Under the pieces are notes generated by a model, which searched no databases, was not told where the DNA came from, and worked only from the letters and a program-made list of their open reading frames with translations. This document shows positions 8,991 through 17,265 of a stretch of 64,000 bases of DNA, piece after piece. Location: the NCBI RefSeq assembly GCF_004801285.1, contig NZ_SSNY01000014.1, positions 27,963-91,962 on the forward strand, in the 5' to 3' direction. Both the position numbers and the translations under genes were made by a program. The DNA is from Ollibium composti. Its GTDB lineage: Bacteria > Pseudomonadota > Alphaproteobacteria > Rhizobiales > Rhizobiaceae. The number at the start of each line of letters is the position of its first letter. The stretch's first letter is position 1.

Positions 8991-9623
8991 TTACGGAATG
9001 TCTTCGGGCTTACGCCCCGGCCGGCTCTTGTAGGCCGGAAACGACCAGCCGAAACGCAGTGCCCCGCCGCGCACGATAAAGGCGGCGGCAAAACCGATCA
9101 GCGCCGAAACCGGTGCCGGCAGGCCCGCCAGGTCGCCGAGCGTATAAAGCGCCGCCCCGGCGAGGGCTGCCGAGACGTAGATTTCGGGCTTCAGCAACAC
9201 CGACGGCTCGCCGGCCAGCATGTCGCGCAATATGCCGCCGAAGGTGGCCGTCAGCATGCCCATCACCACGGCGATGATGGGTGAGCCCGTGATGGCGAGC
9301 CCCTTGGCCGCGCCCATCACCGAAAAGGCGGCGATGCCCACCGCATCCAGCCACAGGAGCAGCTTGTAACGGGATTCCACCCGGTGCGCGCCGAAGAAGA
9401 CCACCACCGCGACGACCGCGCAGATCGGAACATAGGCCCGGTTGGATACCCAGAACACCGGCACGCCAAGAATCACGTCGCGCAGCGTGCCGCCGCCGAT
9501 TCCGGTGACGGCGGCCAGGAACAGGAAGCCGATGATGTCGAGTTGCTTGCGCGAGGCGGCAAGGGCGCCCGTAGCCGCGAAAACGGCGACGCCGGCATAG
9601 TCGAGGAGAGTGACGAGGGGCAT
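8991..9623 (-). CDS. TRIC/UPF0126-family membrane channel or transporter
   Basis: The 210-residue protein has seven hydrophobic helices arranged as two related three-helix repeats. The repeats show GIGGGTLRDVILGVPVFW and TATFGGILRDMLAGEPSVL, the double-glycine plus RD signature of the UPF0126/TRIC family. Members form trimeric cation channels, and some bacterial ones have been linked to glycine transport. The ATG at 9621-9623 is only about 15 bp from the repeat array at 9638-9732, so the array lies in its leader or promoter. Confidence 0.9.
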   Translation of the reverse strand: MPLVTLLDYAGVAVFAATGALAASRKQLDIIGFLFLAAVTGIGGGTLRDVILGVPVFWVSNRAYVPICAVVAVVVFFGAHRVESRYKLLLWLDAVGIAAFSVMGAAKGLAITGSPIIAVVMGMLTATFGGILRDMLAGEPSVLLKPEIYVSAALAGAALYTLGDLAGLPAPVSALIGFAAAFIVRGGALRFGWSFPAYKSRPGRKPEDIP

Positions 9624-9637
9624 CGGACCTCGGCCAG

Positions 9638-9732
9638 GCAGTAGGGCAGTAGGGCAGTAGGGCAGTAGGGCAGTAGGGCAGTAGGGCAGTAGGGCAGTAG
9701 GGCAGTAGGGCAGTAGGGCAGTAGGGCAGTAG
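9638..9732 (+). repeat. Tandem array of 8-bp unit GCAGTAGG (about 12 copies)
   Basis: Eleven perfect copies of GCAGTAGG plus a partial twelfth run from 9638 to 9732. The array lies immediately upstream of the UPF0126 gene start. It faces a second array of the complementary unit 76 bp away (9809-9856), so a transcript across both could fold into a long hairpin. There are no spacers, so it is not CRISPR. Confidence 0.95.
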
Positions 9733-9808
9733 AAACTGATGCCAGCGCACAGGCTCGTGAAGACACAATGGCCTTCAGAGAAGGCAAAGGCGTCCGAAGC
9801 GACAGCCC

Positions 9809-9856
9809 TTACTGCCTTACTGCCTTACTGCCTTACTGCCTTACTGCCTTACTGCC
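9809..9856 (+). repeat. Tandem array of 8-bp unit TTACTGCC (6 copies plus degenerate units)
   Basis: Six perfect TTACTGCC copies are followed by two degenerate units, ctattccc and ctactccc. The unit is essentially the reverse complement of the array at 9638-9732. It lies directly after the grpE stop codon on the grpE transcript. A related, more diverged pair of arms occurs at 54099-54192. Confidence 0.95.
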
Positions 9857-9872
9857 CTATTCCCCTACTCCC

Positions 9873-10508
9873 TCACGCGTCCTTCTCGGCCTGTTCGTTG
9901 ACCGGGCCGGGCTCGGCCGGCGCTTCGCTCGGAGCCTGCTTCGGACCGCCCTTGGAAACCCCGACCATGGCGGGCCTCAGCACCCGTTCGCCGATCGAGT
10001 AGCCAGACTGCACCACCTGCACGACCGTATTGGCCGGCACGTCGGCGTTGGGCACCTCGAACATCGCCTGGTGGAAATGGGGATCGAACTTCTCACCCAG
10101 CGGCTCGAGCTTCTTCACGCCGTGCCGCTCCAACGCCGACAGCATGCCGCGCTCGGTGATCTCGACGCCGTCCACCAGCGCCTTGAAGCCGGCGTCGGCA
10201 GCCGCCTTGGCCTCGGCGGGGATGGCATCGATGGCGCGGCGCAGATTGTCCGACACGCCGAGCATGTCGCGCGCGAAATTGGCGATCGCATAGGCGCGCG
10301 CGTCCTGCACGTCGCGTGCCGTGCGGCGGCGCAGGTTCTCCATCTCCGCCGCTGCCCTCAGCGCGCGGTCCTTCAATTCCTCGTTCTCCTTCAGCAGCCG
10401 CACCAGCGCTTCGTAGTCGCCCTCGACGCTGCCTTCCGCGCGCTCGGCCGCAGCCTCGGCGGTCTCGTTTTCCTCGGGCGCGTGTTCGTCTTTTGCCTGG
10501 TCGCTCAT
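9873..10508 (-). CDS. grpE: GrpE nucleotide exchange factor for DnaK
   Basis: The 211-residue protein has an acidic, disordered N-terminus, a long coiled-coil helix (about residues 30-95, including LLKENEELKDRALRAAAEME) and the C-terminal beta domain. That domain carries the family signature GEKFDPHFHQAM and VVQSGYSIGERVLRPAMVGV. It releases ADP from DnaK. I start at ATG 10508 (MSDQAKDEH); an in-frame ATG pair 12-15 bp upstream is also possible. No HrcA gene is adjacent in this window. The stop is followed by the TTACTGCC array. Confidence 0.93.
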   Translation of the reverse strand: MSDQAKDEHAPEENETAEAAAERAEGSVEGDYEALVRLLKENEELKDRALRAAAEMENLRRRTARDVQDARAYAIANFARDMLGVSDNLRRAIDAIPAEAKAAADAGFKALVDGVEITERGMLSALERHGVKKLEPLGEKFDPHFHQAMFEVPNADVPANTVVQVVQSGYSIGERVLRPAMVGVSKGGPKQAPSEAPAEPGPVNEQAEKDA

Positions 10509-10744
10509 CGCGTTTTCCATCATCTCAACGGTTTGGAAGTTGCGCCCGATATCGAGGTTCGGGCACCAAAAATCAAGAGGCGCGGGACAGTTGCCCCGGC
10601 TCATGGCCGCCCGAGCGCCTTCCTATGAATCGCTCGAAATTAAGTCAAATTTTACCGTAACGGCCAATCGGGCTTGCGGCCATGGTGCAATGCGGGAACC
10701 ATCACCGGTGCGGAGGAGTTTCGGAGCCGACCAAGGGAATACAG

Positions 10745-10945
10745 ATGATGGCCCGCAATACCGCAAACCGGCAGGACAAGCTCGCAGCCGACATCCGCCG
10801 CCAGATCGGCGACCGGTCGCTGAACCGCTTTCTCGGCGCCATGCCCGCCTACAAGGTGGTGAACGACATTCCCCGCCACATGCAGGACCTGCTCGAGCAG
10901 CTTGAAGCCAGCGAACGCCGGCAGGCAGGCCGTTCCGGATCCTGA
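10745..10945 (+). CDS. Small hypothetical protein (66 aa)
   Basis: A short helical protein begins at ATG 10745 after an AAGGGA ribosome-binding element. It is rich in Arg and Lys at the start (NTANRQDKLAADIRRQIG) and ends with the amphipathic stretch IPRHMQDLLEQLEASE. That last helix loosely resembles the second helix of NepR-type anti-sigma factors (VPDRFLDLLxxL), but the first helix does not match well. I do not assign a function. It is divergent from grpE and convergent with cysH. Confidence 0.6.
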   Translation: MMARNTANRQDKLAADIRRQIGDRSLNRFLGAMPAYKVVNDIPRHMQDLLEQLEASERRQAGRSGS

Positions 10946-10991
10946 GGACGGGACCAATCGAACGACAGGCCCGGAAAGAAACGCGGCGACG

Positions 10992-11756
10992 TTACAGCGC
11001 CGCGTCCGTCAGCGACGCTTCCAGCCCCGAAAGGTGGATCCCGCATTCGGTCTTGGCTTGCCCTGCCCAGCGGCCGGCACGCGCGTCCTCGCCCGGCTGC
11101 ACCGGCCGGGTGCAAGGAAAGCAGCCGATGGACAGATAGCCGTAGGCGACCAGCGGATTTTCCCGCAGCGCGTGCGTGCGCATGTAGTCGGCCTGATCGG
11201 CGGTCGTCCAGTGCGCCAGCGGGTTGATGCGGATGCGCCGTCCCACCGCTTCGAACACCGGCAGCGCTGCCCGCGTCGAGGCCTGGAAGCGCTTGCGACC
11301 GGTGAACCAGGCTCCAAAGGGCTCGACGCCGCGCGCCATCGGCTCCACCTTGCGCACCGCGCAGCAGGCGTCGGTGTCTGTCTCGTGCAGTTTGCCGGTC
11401 GGGTCGATGCGGGCAAGTGCCGCCGCGTCGGGCGCAACCACGCGCACATCGGTCAGGCCGAAATCGGCAACCAGCGCGTCGCGATAGGCGAGCGTCTCCT
11501 CGAAATGCTTGCCGGTGTCGAGGAAGACGATGGGCAGGTGCCGGTCGACGCCGGCGATCAGGTGAAGCAGGACGGCCGAATCCGCACCGAAGGACGACAC
11601 CGCCGCGATCGTGCCGGTAAACAGGTCCATCGCCGCGCGCTCGATGACGGCCTGCGCCGGAAGATGGCCGTACAGCGCATCCAGACCGGCGGCATGGGCA
11701 GCGAGGTCGCTGCCCTCCTCTATTACCGCTTCAAGCGGCCTTGGCTTCGTCAACAT
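10992..11756 (-). CDS. cysH: Assimilatory adenylyl-sulfate (APS) reductase
   Basis: The 254-residue protein reduces activated sulfate to sulfite. It has the nucleotide-binding loop SSFGADSAVLLHLIAG, VFLDTGKHFEET, the paired cysteines of ACCAVRKVEP and GCFPCTRPV, and the C-terminal catalytic ECGIHL. The CC plus CxxC set binds the [4Fe-4S] cluster that marks APS-type, not PAPS-type, reductases. The ATG at 11756 overlaps the 3' end of the CysI-like gene by 26 bp, so they are coupled. The DUF934 gene usually found next to cysH in relatives is absent. Confidence 0.92.
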   Translation of the reverse strand: MLTKPRPLEAVIEEGSDLAAHAAGLDALYGHLPAQAVIERAAMDLFTGTIAAVSSFGADSAVLLHLIAGVDRHLPIVFLDTGKHFEETLAYRDALVADFGLTDVRVVAPDAAALARIDPTGKLHETDTDACCAVRKVEPMARGVEPFGAWFTGRKRFQASTRAALPVFEAVGRRIRINPLAHWTTADQADYMRTHALRENPLVAYGYLSIGCFPCTRPVQPGEDARAGRWAGQAKTECGIHLSGLEASLTDAAL

Positions 11757-12426
11757 GGAACGGCTCCCTGGAAGGCTGCGGGGCGGGCTGGCGGCCGGTA
11801 CCCATTGGGCGGACGGTTGCAAGACCGGCCGAGGCCAGGGCGGCATGCAAGGCCATGAGATCGGCTGGCACCACATACGGCAGGAACAGGGTCTGCTCGT
11901 AGCCGACCCGCACTTCGCCCGAGCCGTAACGTTCGGCAAGGTCCGCTACCACCTCAAGTTGCCCGGTCGAGATGGCGCCCGGCATGCCCCCGGCTGCAAC
12001 GAGCGAAATCGTCACCGCCCCATCATCGCTGAGTTGGCGAGCAGAATTATTATCGGGAAGACCATCGTCAGAAACCTCGACCGCCTGCATCCGAACGGTT
12101 GCGAGATCGGTCAGGATGGCGGGAATATCGATCAGCGACGGCCAGTGGAACTCGACGAACCCATGCGCGGTGAAGTGGCAATAGCCCTTGTCGTATCGGC
12201 GCGCGACATGGGCGAGCATGCGAAGCTGGCTGGCATCGAGTGCGCCTTCCGGCACGCCTATGCGCAGCCTATAGGAATGCAGTTCCAGCGAAACGCCGTT
12301 CGCCCGCCGAAGCGGCCGGAACTGCTCCTCCGTGATCTCACCTGCCAGCCGCCGCTCCACCTGGCCGGCGAACCGGGCGATACTGGCCTGGACCCGATCG
12401 CGGTCGAATGTCTCATGACGATCCAT
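11731..12426 (-). CDS. CysI-like protein retaining only the two ferredoxin-like half domains (catalytic domains missing)
   Basis: The 231-residue protein begins like an alphaproteobacterial nitrite/sulfite reductase: FAGQVERRLAGEITEEQF, LRRANGVSLELHSYRLRIG, RMLAHVARRYDKGYCHFT and HWPSLIDIPAILTDLAT. This first ferredoxin-like half domain stops just where the siroheme domain (TSGNCIRN region) should begin. It then joins directly to the second half domain (VTISLVAAGGMPGAISTGQL, YEQTLFLPYVVPADL). The protein ends before the CPGLDYC region, so all siroheme/[4Fe-4S] ligands are gone. Normal length is about 550 residues. The frame is open and a strong GAGGAGG site sits 8 bp before ATG 12426. It could be a decayed reductase or a repurposed protein. 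It cannot be an active sulfite reductase on its own. Confidence 0.8.
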   Translation of the reverse strand: MDRHETFDRDRVQASIARFAGQVERRLAGEITEEQFRPLRRANGVSLELHSYRLRIGVPEGALDASQLRMLAHVARRYDKGYCHFTAHGFVEFHWPSLIDIPAILTDLATVRMQAVEVSDDGLPDNNSARQLSDDGAVTISLVAAGGMPGAISTGQLEVVADLAERYGSGEVRVGYEQTLFLPYVVPADLMALHAALASAGLATVRPMGTGRQPAPQPSREPFHVDEAKAA

Positions 12427-12439
12427 CGGTTCGCCCTCC

Positions 12440-13954
12440 TCAGGCTCTCGGCTCGGCGCCGGCACGGACAGCTTCCGGCAACAGGCTCGCGGGGACGTTT
12501 CCGCGCCGCGCCGCCAGCGGCTCGGAGCGCTCGAAACGACCACCGGCGACGGCATCGCCGATGACGGTCATGACCGGGCCGGTCAGGTCGGTTCGTCCTT
12601 CGAGCGAAGGCAGGTCGGCCAGCGTGCCGTGGAACCGGCGGCAGTGCGGCAGGCCGGCGTTCTCGGCCACGGCGACAGCCGTGTCCGGCGAAAGCCCGGC
12701 CGCGATCAGCCGCCCGGCGACATCGGCCGCCACCGAGCGCCCCATATAGACGGCGACGGTGGCGCCCGAAATGGCGAGCTTCGCCCAATCCGGTAGGCTG
12801 CCGCCCTTGAGGTCGTGGCCGGTGGTAAAAACCATCGACGAGGTGACGCCGCGCAGCGTCAGCGGCAGTTCGAAATCGGCGGCGGCGGCAAAGGCGGCGG
12901 TGACGCCCGGCACCACCTCATAGGCGATGCCGGCTTCGCGCAGCGCCGCCATCTCCTCTCCGGCGCGGCCGAACACCAGCGGATCGCCGCTCTTCAGCCG
13001 CACGACGCGCTTGCCTTCGCGGCCGAGTGAGACCAGCAGGGCGTTGATCTCTCCTTGCGTCTTCGAATGGCAGCCCTTGCGCTTACCCACCGACAGGCGC
13101 TCGGCATCGCGCCGGCCCATAGCGACGACCGCCTCCGGCACCAGCGCGTCGTAGAGGATGACGTCGGCTTCCATCAAAAGACGCTGGGCGCGCAGGGTGA
13201 GCAGATCCTCCGCGCCCGGTCCGGCGCCGACCAGCGCGACATGGCCGGCGGCGGACGCATCGGCGCCGAGCAGACCGATCGCGGCATCGCGTGCGCCGGC
13301 CATGTCGCCGGCAGCGGCGGCGCGCGCCGGCGCACCGGCGAAGAATTCGGCCCAGAAGCGGCGGCGACGATTGCCCCACGGCAGCAGCCGCTCGGCCGTC
13401 TCGCGCATGGACGCCGCGAGCGCCGCCAGCGGCCCGAGCGACGGCGAAAGCATGCGGTCGATGCGGGCGCGGATCATCTGGGCGAGCACCGGGCCTGCCC
13501 CTTCCGTGCCGATGGCCACGGCGACCGGCGCGCGGTTGACCAGCGCCGGCGTGAAGAAGTCGCACAGTTCCGGCCGATCCACCGCGTTGACGGCGATGCC
13601 CAGCCGGCGTGCATCGGCCGAGACGCGGGCGTCCAGCGTTGCCTCGCCACTGGCGGCGAACACCATGACCGCGCCGACGAGGTGGTCCGGCGCATAGCCG
13701 GCCGCGACATGCTCCAGCCCGTGATCGGCGACGAAAGCGGCCAGAGCCGGCTCCGTTTCAGCCGCAACGATGCGCAGCGCGGCGCTCGACTGCGCCAGCA
13801 GCCGCGCCTTGGCCAGCGCTTCCTCGCCACCGCCAACGATGACGACGAGACGACCTTCCACCCGCATGAAGACGGGGAAGGCGTTCAGTCTGCCGGATCG
13901 AGGATGCCCAGCTTGGCCGAGGTTGAATTGATGGTGCATTGCAAAATTCCGCAT
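12440..13954 (-). CDS. cysG: Siroheme synthase (CysG: dehydrogenase/ferrochelatase plus SUMT)
   Basis: The 504-residue bifunctional enzyme has an N-terminal precorrin-2 dehydrogenase/ferrochelatase domain (VVIVGGGEEALAKARLL near residue 37, then AVNAVDRPELCDFFTPALV). The C-terminal uroporphyrinogen-III C-methyltransferase domain has VALVGAGPGAEDLLTLRA, DALVPEAVV, RLKSGDPLVFGRAGEE and YEVVPGVTAAFAAAA. It makes siroheme for sulfite and nitrite reductases. It leads the operon with the CysI-like gene and cysH; its stop overlaps the ribosome-binding site of the next gene. ATG 13939 is an alternative start. A palindrome at 14133-14151 may control it. Confidence 0.93.
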   Translation of the reverse strand: MRNFAMHHQFNLGQAGHPRSGRLNAFPVFMRVEGRLVVIVGGGEEALAKARLLAQSSAALRIVAAETEPALAAFVADHGLEHVAAGYAPDHLVGAVMVFAASGEATLDARVSADARRLGIAVNAVDRPELCDFFTPALVNRAPVAVAIGTEGAGPVLAQMIRARIDRMLSPSLGPLAALAASMRETAERLLPWGNRRRRFWAEFFAGAPARAAAAGDMAGARDAAIGLLGADASAAGHVALVGAGPGAEDLLTLRAQRLLMEADVILYDALVPEAVVAMGRRDAERLSVGKRKGCHSKTQGEINALLVSLGREGKRVVRLKSGDPLVFGRAGEEMAALREAGIAYEVVPGVTAAFAAAADFELPLTLRGVTSSMVFTTGHDLKGGSLPDWAKLAISGATVAVYMGRSVAADVAGRLIAAGLSPDTAVAVAENAGLPHCRRFHGTLADLPSLEGRTDLTGPVMTVIGDAVAGGRFERSEPLAARRGNVPASLLPEAVRAGAEPRA

Positions 13955-14263
13955 GGAACGGAATTTCTACCGGCGGGAGCCGACTTTCAGAAGCAACGGA
14001 CTCGCGCGGACCGGCATCCAGCACAATCGCTTTTCCGATTGCGGGAAAGGCGGAAGAAAAAATTTCCGTGTTCTCGCGCGAGCCTCGATAATGGCTTGCC
14101 GTTCGGCAAGAAGACAGGCCACCGGTTCTAATTTCTACTAGATTAGTAGAATTAAACGACTTCACTCATAGCCGCGCATTAATGGCCGGAACCGTGGCCA
14201 TGTCCGCACGTTTGGCCAATAGCCGTTCACGGCTTGGACAATCCCGATGCGGAAGGAAAAAAC
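13955..14263. other. Divergent promoter region between cysG and the host-attachment gene
   Basis: This 309-bp gap is visibly more AT-rich than its flanks. It holds the palindrome at 14133-14151 and a GGAAGGAA ribosome-binding element near 14251-14258 for the rightward gene. No further gene or clear terminator is seen. Confidence 0.6.
14133..14151. promoter_or_regulatory. Candidate operator palindrome upstream of the sulfate-assimilation operon
   Basis: TTCTACTA (14133-14140) and TAGTAGAA (14144-14151) are perfect 8-bp inverted arms separated by GAT. It lies about 180 bp upstream of cysG and 112 bp upstream of the divergent gene. The symmetry and AT-rich setting fit a dimeric repressor site, but the regulator is not identified. 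Confidence 0.5.
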
Positions 14264-14713
14264 ATGAACGATGTCATTCTCAAGCGCGGTTTGTGGGTGG
14301 TCGTCGCCGACGGTGAAAAGGCATTGTTCCTGAAGAACGAGGGCGACGCGAAATTCCCGGACTTCCAGCTCGTACAGGAAATGGCGCAGGACAATCCGGC
14401 CACGCGCGAACAGGGCGCGGAGCGTCCCGGCCGCTACAGCAACGGCCCCTCCCCGCACAACAGCGCCTTCGCCGAAACAGACTGGCACCGGCTGAGCAAG
14501 GAGCGCTTCGCCGACGACATCGCCGAACGGCTCTACAAACTCGCGCATGAAGGAAAGTTCGACGCCCTGATACTGATCGCCCCGCCACGGTTGCTGGGCG
14601 AAATGCGCAAGAAGCTGCACAAGGAAGTGCTGGACCGGCTCAGCGCCGAAATCCCGAAGACGCTGACCAACCAGCCGGTGTGGGACATCGAGGCGATACT
14701 GAAGGCAGCCTGA
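14264..14713 (+). CDS. Host attachment protein family (required for attachment to host cells)
   Basis: The 149-residue protein matches the family named after an Agrobacterium/Brucella-type factor for attachment to host cells. It starts KRGLWVVVADGEKALFLKN, carries the variable RPGRYSNGPSPHNSAFAETD segment, and ends with the conserved core FADDIAERLYKLAHEGKFD, LILIAPPRLLGEMRKKLH and EIPKTLTN. The fold resembles peptide-release-factor-like (eRF1 domain 1/2) proteins, and there is no signal peptide. GGAAGGAAAAAAC precedes ATG 14264. The biochemical role is unknown despite the family name. Confidence 0.85.
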   Translation: MNDVILKRGLWVVVADGEKALFLKNEGDAKFPDFQLVQEMAQDNPATREQGAERPGRYSNGPSPHNSAFAETDWHRLSKERFADDIAERLYKLAHEGKFDALILIAPPRLLGEMRKKLHKEVLDRLSAEIPKTLTNQPVWDIEAILKAA

Positions 14714-14735
14714 CGAACGCGTCCGTGCCGTACCT

Positions 14736-16982
14736 TCAGCCGCCGCTCAGGATGTCGAGGATGGAGGTGCTCTTTTTCTTCAGCGGACCGCCGACGTCGC
14801 CCGGCGGCACCGGCCGCCTGATCGACGCGGTCGGAGCCGTATCTTCGCCCGGCATGCCGAAGCCGCCGGCATCGACCGTCTCGGTTGCCGGCTGCGACGG
14901 TTGTCTCGACGCCGTCGGAACCGCTTGCCGGGCCTGTCCGGTACCCACCGCGGTGGACGGCACCGGTGCTGGGCCGTCGTCCTGGACGATGGCGTCGGCG
15001 GGCGCCCGCTTCCAGCCACCGGGCAGCGGCCTGACCGGCACGCCCTCATGCGCGGCCAGCATGAATTCATGCCAGGCCTGCGCCGGCAGCGTGCCGCCGG
15101 TCACCTTCTTCATCGGCGAACCGTTGTCGTTGCCGAACCACACGCCGGTGGTGAGGTTTGCGGTGTAGCCGACGAACCAGGCATCGCGCGAATTCTGGCT
15201 GGTGCCGGTCTTGCCGGCGGATGGCCAGCCGAAGGCCGCCTTCTTCGCCGTGCCGCCGACCTGGACCGTGCCCGCCATCATCGAGTTCATCATGCCGACG
15301 ATCTCGGGTTTGACGACGCGCGGCGTGTTGCCGCCGTCATTGGCATAGAGAAGCTTGCCGTCGGCGGTGGTGATGCGGCGGATGAAACGGATTTCAGGTC
15401 GGTAACCGCCGTTGGCGAAGGGCACGTAGGCGGCCGTCAGTTCCAGCGGCGTGACTTCCGACGTGCCGAGCGCGATCGAGGTGTTGGCGGTCAGGTCGGA
15501 CTGGATTCCCATACGGTGCGCCGCCTCGACGACCGCGTTCGGGCCAACCTCCATGGTGAGCTGGGCGGCGACCGAGTTGAGCGACTTCGCCAGCGCCGTC
15601 GCCAGCGTCACCTTGCCGTAATACTTGCCGCCGAAATTGGTCGGCGTCCACTTGCCGATCCTGATCGGCGCGTCGTTGCGAACGCTGTCGGGCGTGCGCC
15701 CGGCCTCGAGCGCGGCCATGTAGACGAAGGGCTTGAAGGCCGAGCCAGGCTGGCGCTTCGCCTCCGAGGCGCGGTCGAACTGGCTGGTCGAATAATCGTA
15801 GCCGCCGACCATGGCGCGCACCGCGCCGGAACTGTCGATGGAAACCAGCGCGCCCTGGCTGACATTGAGCTTCTTGCCGTTCTGGTCGATCAGCTCGCGG
15901 ATCGATTTCTCGGCGATCTTCTGCAAGGTGAGGTCCACCGTCGTGTCGACGACGATGTCGCCCTGCACCTCGCCGATCAGGTCGGGCAGTTCCTCCATTA
16001 CCGTGTCGGCGACGTAGTTCTCCGATCCGGTCCAGTAGGAGGGGGCGCGCGTCGCCGGCGCGCTCATGGCCGTCGCCACCTGCTTGGCCGAGACCATGCC
16101 CTCGTCCTGCATGGCGGCGAGCACCAGTTGCGCCCGTTCCTCCGCCGCCTTCGGGTCACGCGCCGGCGACAGCCGGGACGGCGCCTTGAGCAGGCCCGCG
16201 AGCAATGCCGCTTCCGACAGGGTGACGTCGCGCGCGCTCTTGCCGAAATAGCGCCGCGAGGCGGCTTCCACGCCATAGGCGCCCGAACCGAAATAGACCC
16301 GGTTCAGATACATCTGCAGGATCTGGTCCTTGCTGTCCTTGTGCTCCAGCCACAGCGCGAGCAGCACCTCCTGCACCTTGCGCTCCAGCGTCCGGTCGGG
16401 CTTGAGGAACAGGTTCTTGGCGAGCTGCTGCGTCAGCGTCGAACCGCCCTGGCTGAAGCGGCCGCCGAGCACGTTGGTGACCATGGCGCGCGTGAGCCCG
16501 ATCGGATCGATGCCGAAATGCGAATAGAAGCGGCGATCCTCGATGGCGACGACCGCCTCGGGAATGTAGGGCGACATTTCCTTCAGGGTGAGCGCCTCGC
16601 CGCCGCTCATGCCGCGATTGGCGATCAGCTTGCCGTCGACCGAGACGATCTTGATGTTGGGGGCGCGGTCGGGGATTTCCCAGGTCGTCGCGGCCGGCAT
16701 CTTGGCGCCGTAGTAGACGACGATGCCGGCGGCGGCGATGCCGCCCCAGATGGCGAGCACGAAACACCAGTAGACCAGCCGGCCGAAGATGCCGAGCATG
16801 CCCCGCCCGGAACGGCCACGGCGGCGCCGGTCCTTCACCTTGGAGGATTTGCGCTTGGGCGCGGCTTTGCGGCGGCTCGGCACGACGCGGTCCTCCTCGC
16901 GCACCGAGAACCCGTCCTCCGGCGCCGTACGCGACGGCTCACCGAAACTCGGCTCGATGCGTCTGTCCCTGCGGCCCGCCAT
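14736..16982 (-). CDS. PBP1A-type bifunctional peptidoglycan glycosyltransferase/transpeptidase
   Basis: The 748-residue class A penicillin-binding protein has a basic cytoplasmic tail (about 1-62), one transmembrane helix (about 66-90) and a GT51 glycosyltransferase domain (IEDRRFYSHFGIDPIG, QGGSTLTQQLAKNLF). The transpeptidase domain has active-site SxxK in RQPGSAFKPF, SxN in AKSLNSVAA and KTGTS near the end. A proline- and threonine-rich tail of about 90 residues follows. It polymerises and crosslinks peptidoglycan in the periplasm. The gene converges with the host-attachment gene. It is shorter than PBP1a MrcA and closest to the PbpG/PBP1A-like rhizobial group. Confidence 0.92.
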   Translation of the reverse strand: MAGRRDRRIEPSFGEPSRTAPEDGFSVREEDRVVPSRRKAAPKRKSSKVKDRRRRGRSGRGMLGIFGRLVYWCFVLAIWGGIAAAGIVVYYGAKMPAATTWEIPDRAPNIKIVSVDGKLIANRGMSGGEALTLKEMSPYIPEAVVAIEDRRFYSHFGIDPIGLTRAMVTNVLGGRFSQGGSTLTQQLAKNLFLKPDRTLERKVQEVLLALWLEHKDSKDQILQMYLNRVYFGSGAYGVEAASRRYFGKSARDVTLSEAALLAGLLKAPSRLSPARDPKAAEERAQLVLAAMQDEGMVSAKQVATAMSAPATRAPSYWTGSENYVADTVMEELPDLIGEVQGDIVVDTTVDLTLQKIAEKSIRELIDQNGKKLNVSQGALVSIDSSGAVRAMVGGYDYSTSQFDRASEAKRQPGSAFKPFVYMAALEAGRTPDSVRNDAPIRIGKWTPTNFGGKYYGKVTLATALAKSLNSVAAQLTMEVGPNAVVEAAHRMGIQSDLTANTSIALGTSEVTPLELTAAYVPFANGGYRPEIRFIRRITTADGKLLYANDGGNTPRVVKPEIVGMMNSMMAGTVQVGGTAKKAAFGWPSAGKTGTSQNSRDAWFVGYTANLTTGVWFGNDNGSPMKKVTGGTLPAQAWHEFMLAAHEGVPVRPLPGGWKRAPADAIVQDDGPAPVPSTAVGTGQARQAVPTASRQPSQPATETVDAGGFGMPGEDTAPTASIRRPVPPGDVGGPLKKKSTSILDILSGG

Positions 16983-17265
16983 GCGCTGCCCTTTCGTCCC
17001 CGTGCCGATGGCGTCCCGGTTGAAGGGTAGATGCGGCGGTTTAAGGGCGGGTTAAGGCAACGGTTTACCAGCACTTTGAAATCCTTGACGAATTCTTAAA
17101 TTCACGATGGCTCTCGCGACTCCAGGCATCGGCCCCGACAGGCTCCGCGCAAGCTTATCGAGGCCCGCGTCGTCATCCAGCCGAGCTTTCTCGCGGAGCC
17201 TTAAAGCAGGAACTAAAAAAGGAAGACCTCGTTTACCCGCCGAGGGATCAACAGGAGACGACGTC

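Noticed and set aside
9638..9856. Possible CRISPR array
   Set aside because: The unit is 8 bp with no spacers, and no cas genes are present; it is a simple tandem repeat.
11731..12426. Interpretation as precorrin-3B synthase (CobG)
   Set aside because: CobG also has ferredoxin-like half domains but keeps catalytic domains and is longer. The N-terminus matches CysI and the neighbours are cysG and cysH.
17041..17110. TTGAAA/TAAATT and TTGACG promoter-like boxes before the SH3 gene
   Set aside because: Spacings do not reach 16-18 bp with a good -10 partner, so I do not call a promoter.
17107..17265. Longer N-terminus for the SH3/DUF1236 protein
   Set aside because: A clear signal peptide begins at ATG 17266 with AGGAG upstream; the extension would hide it.
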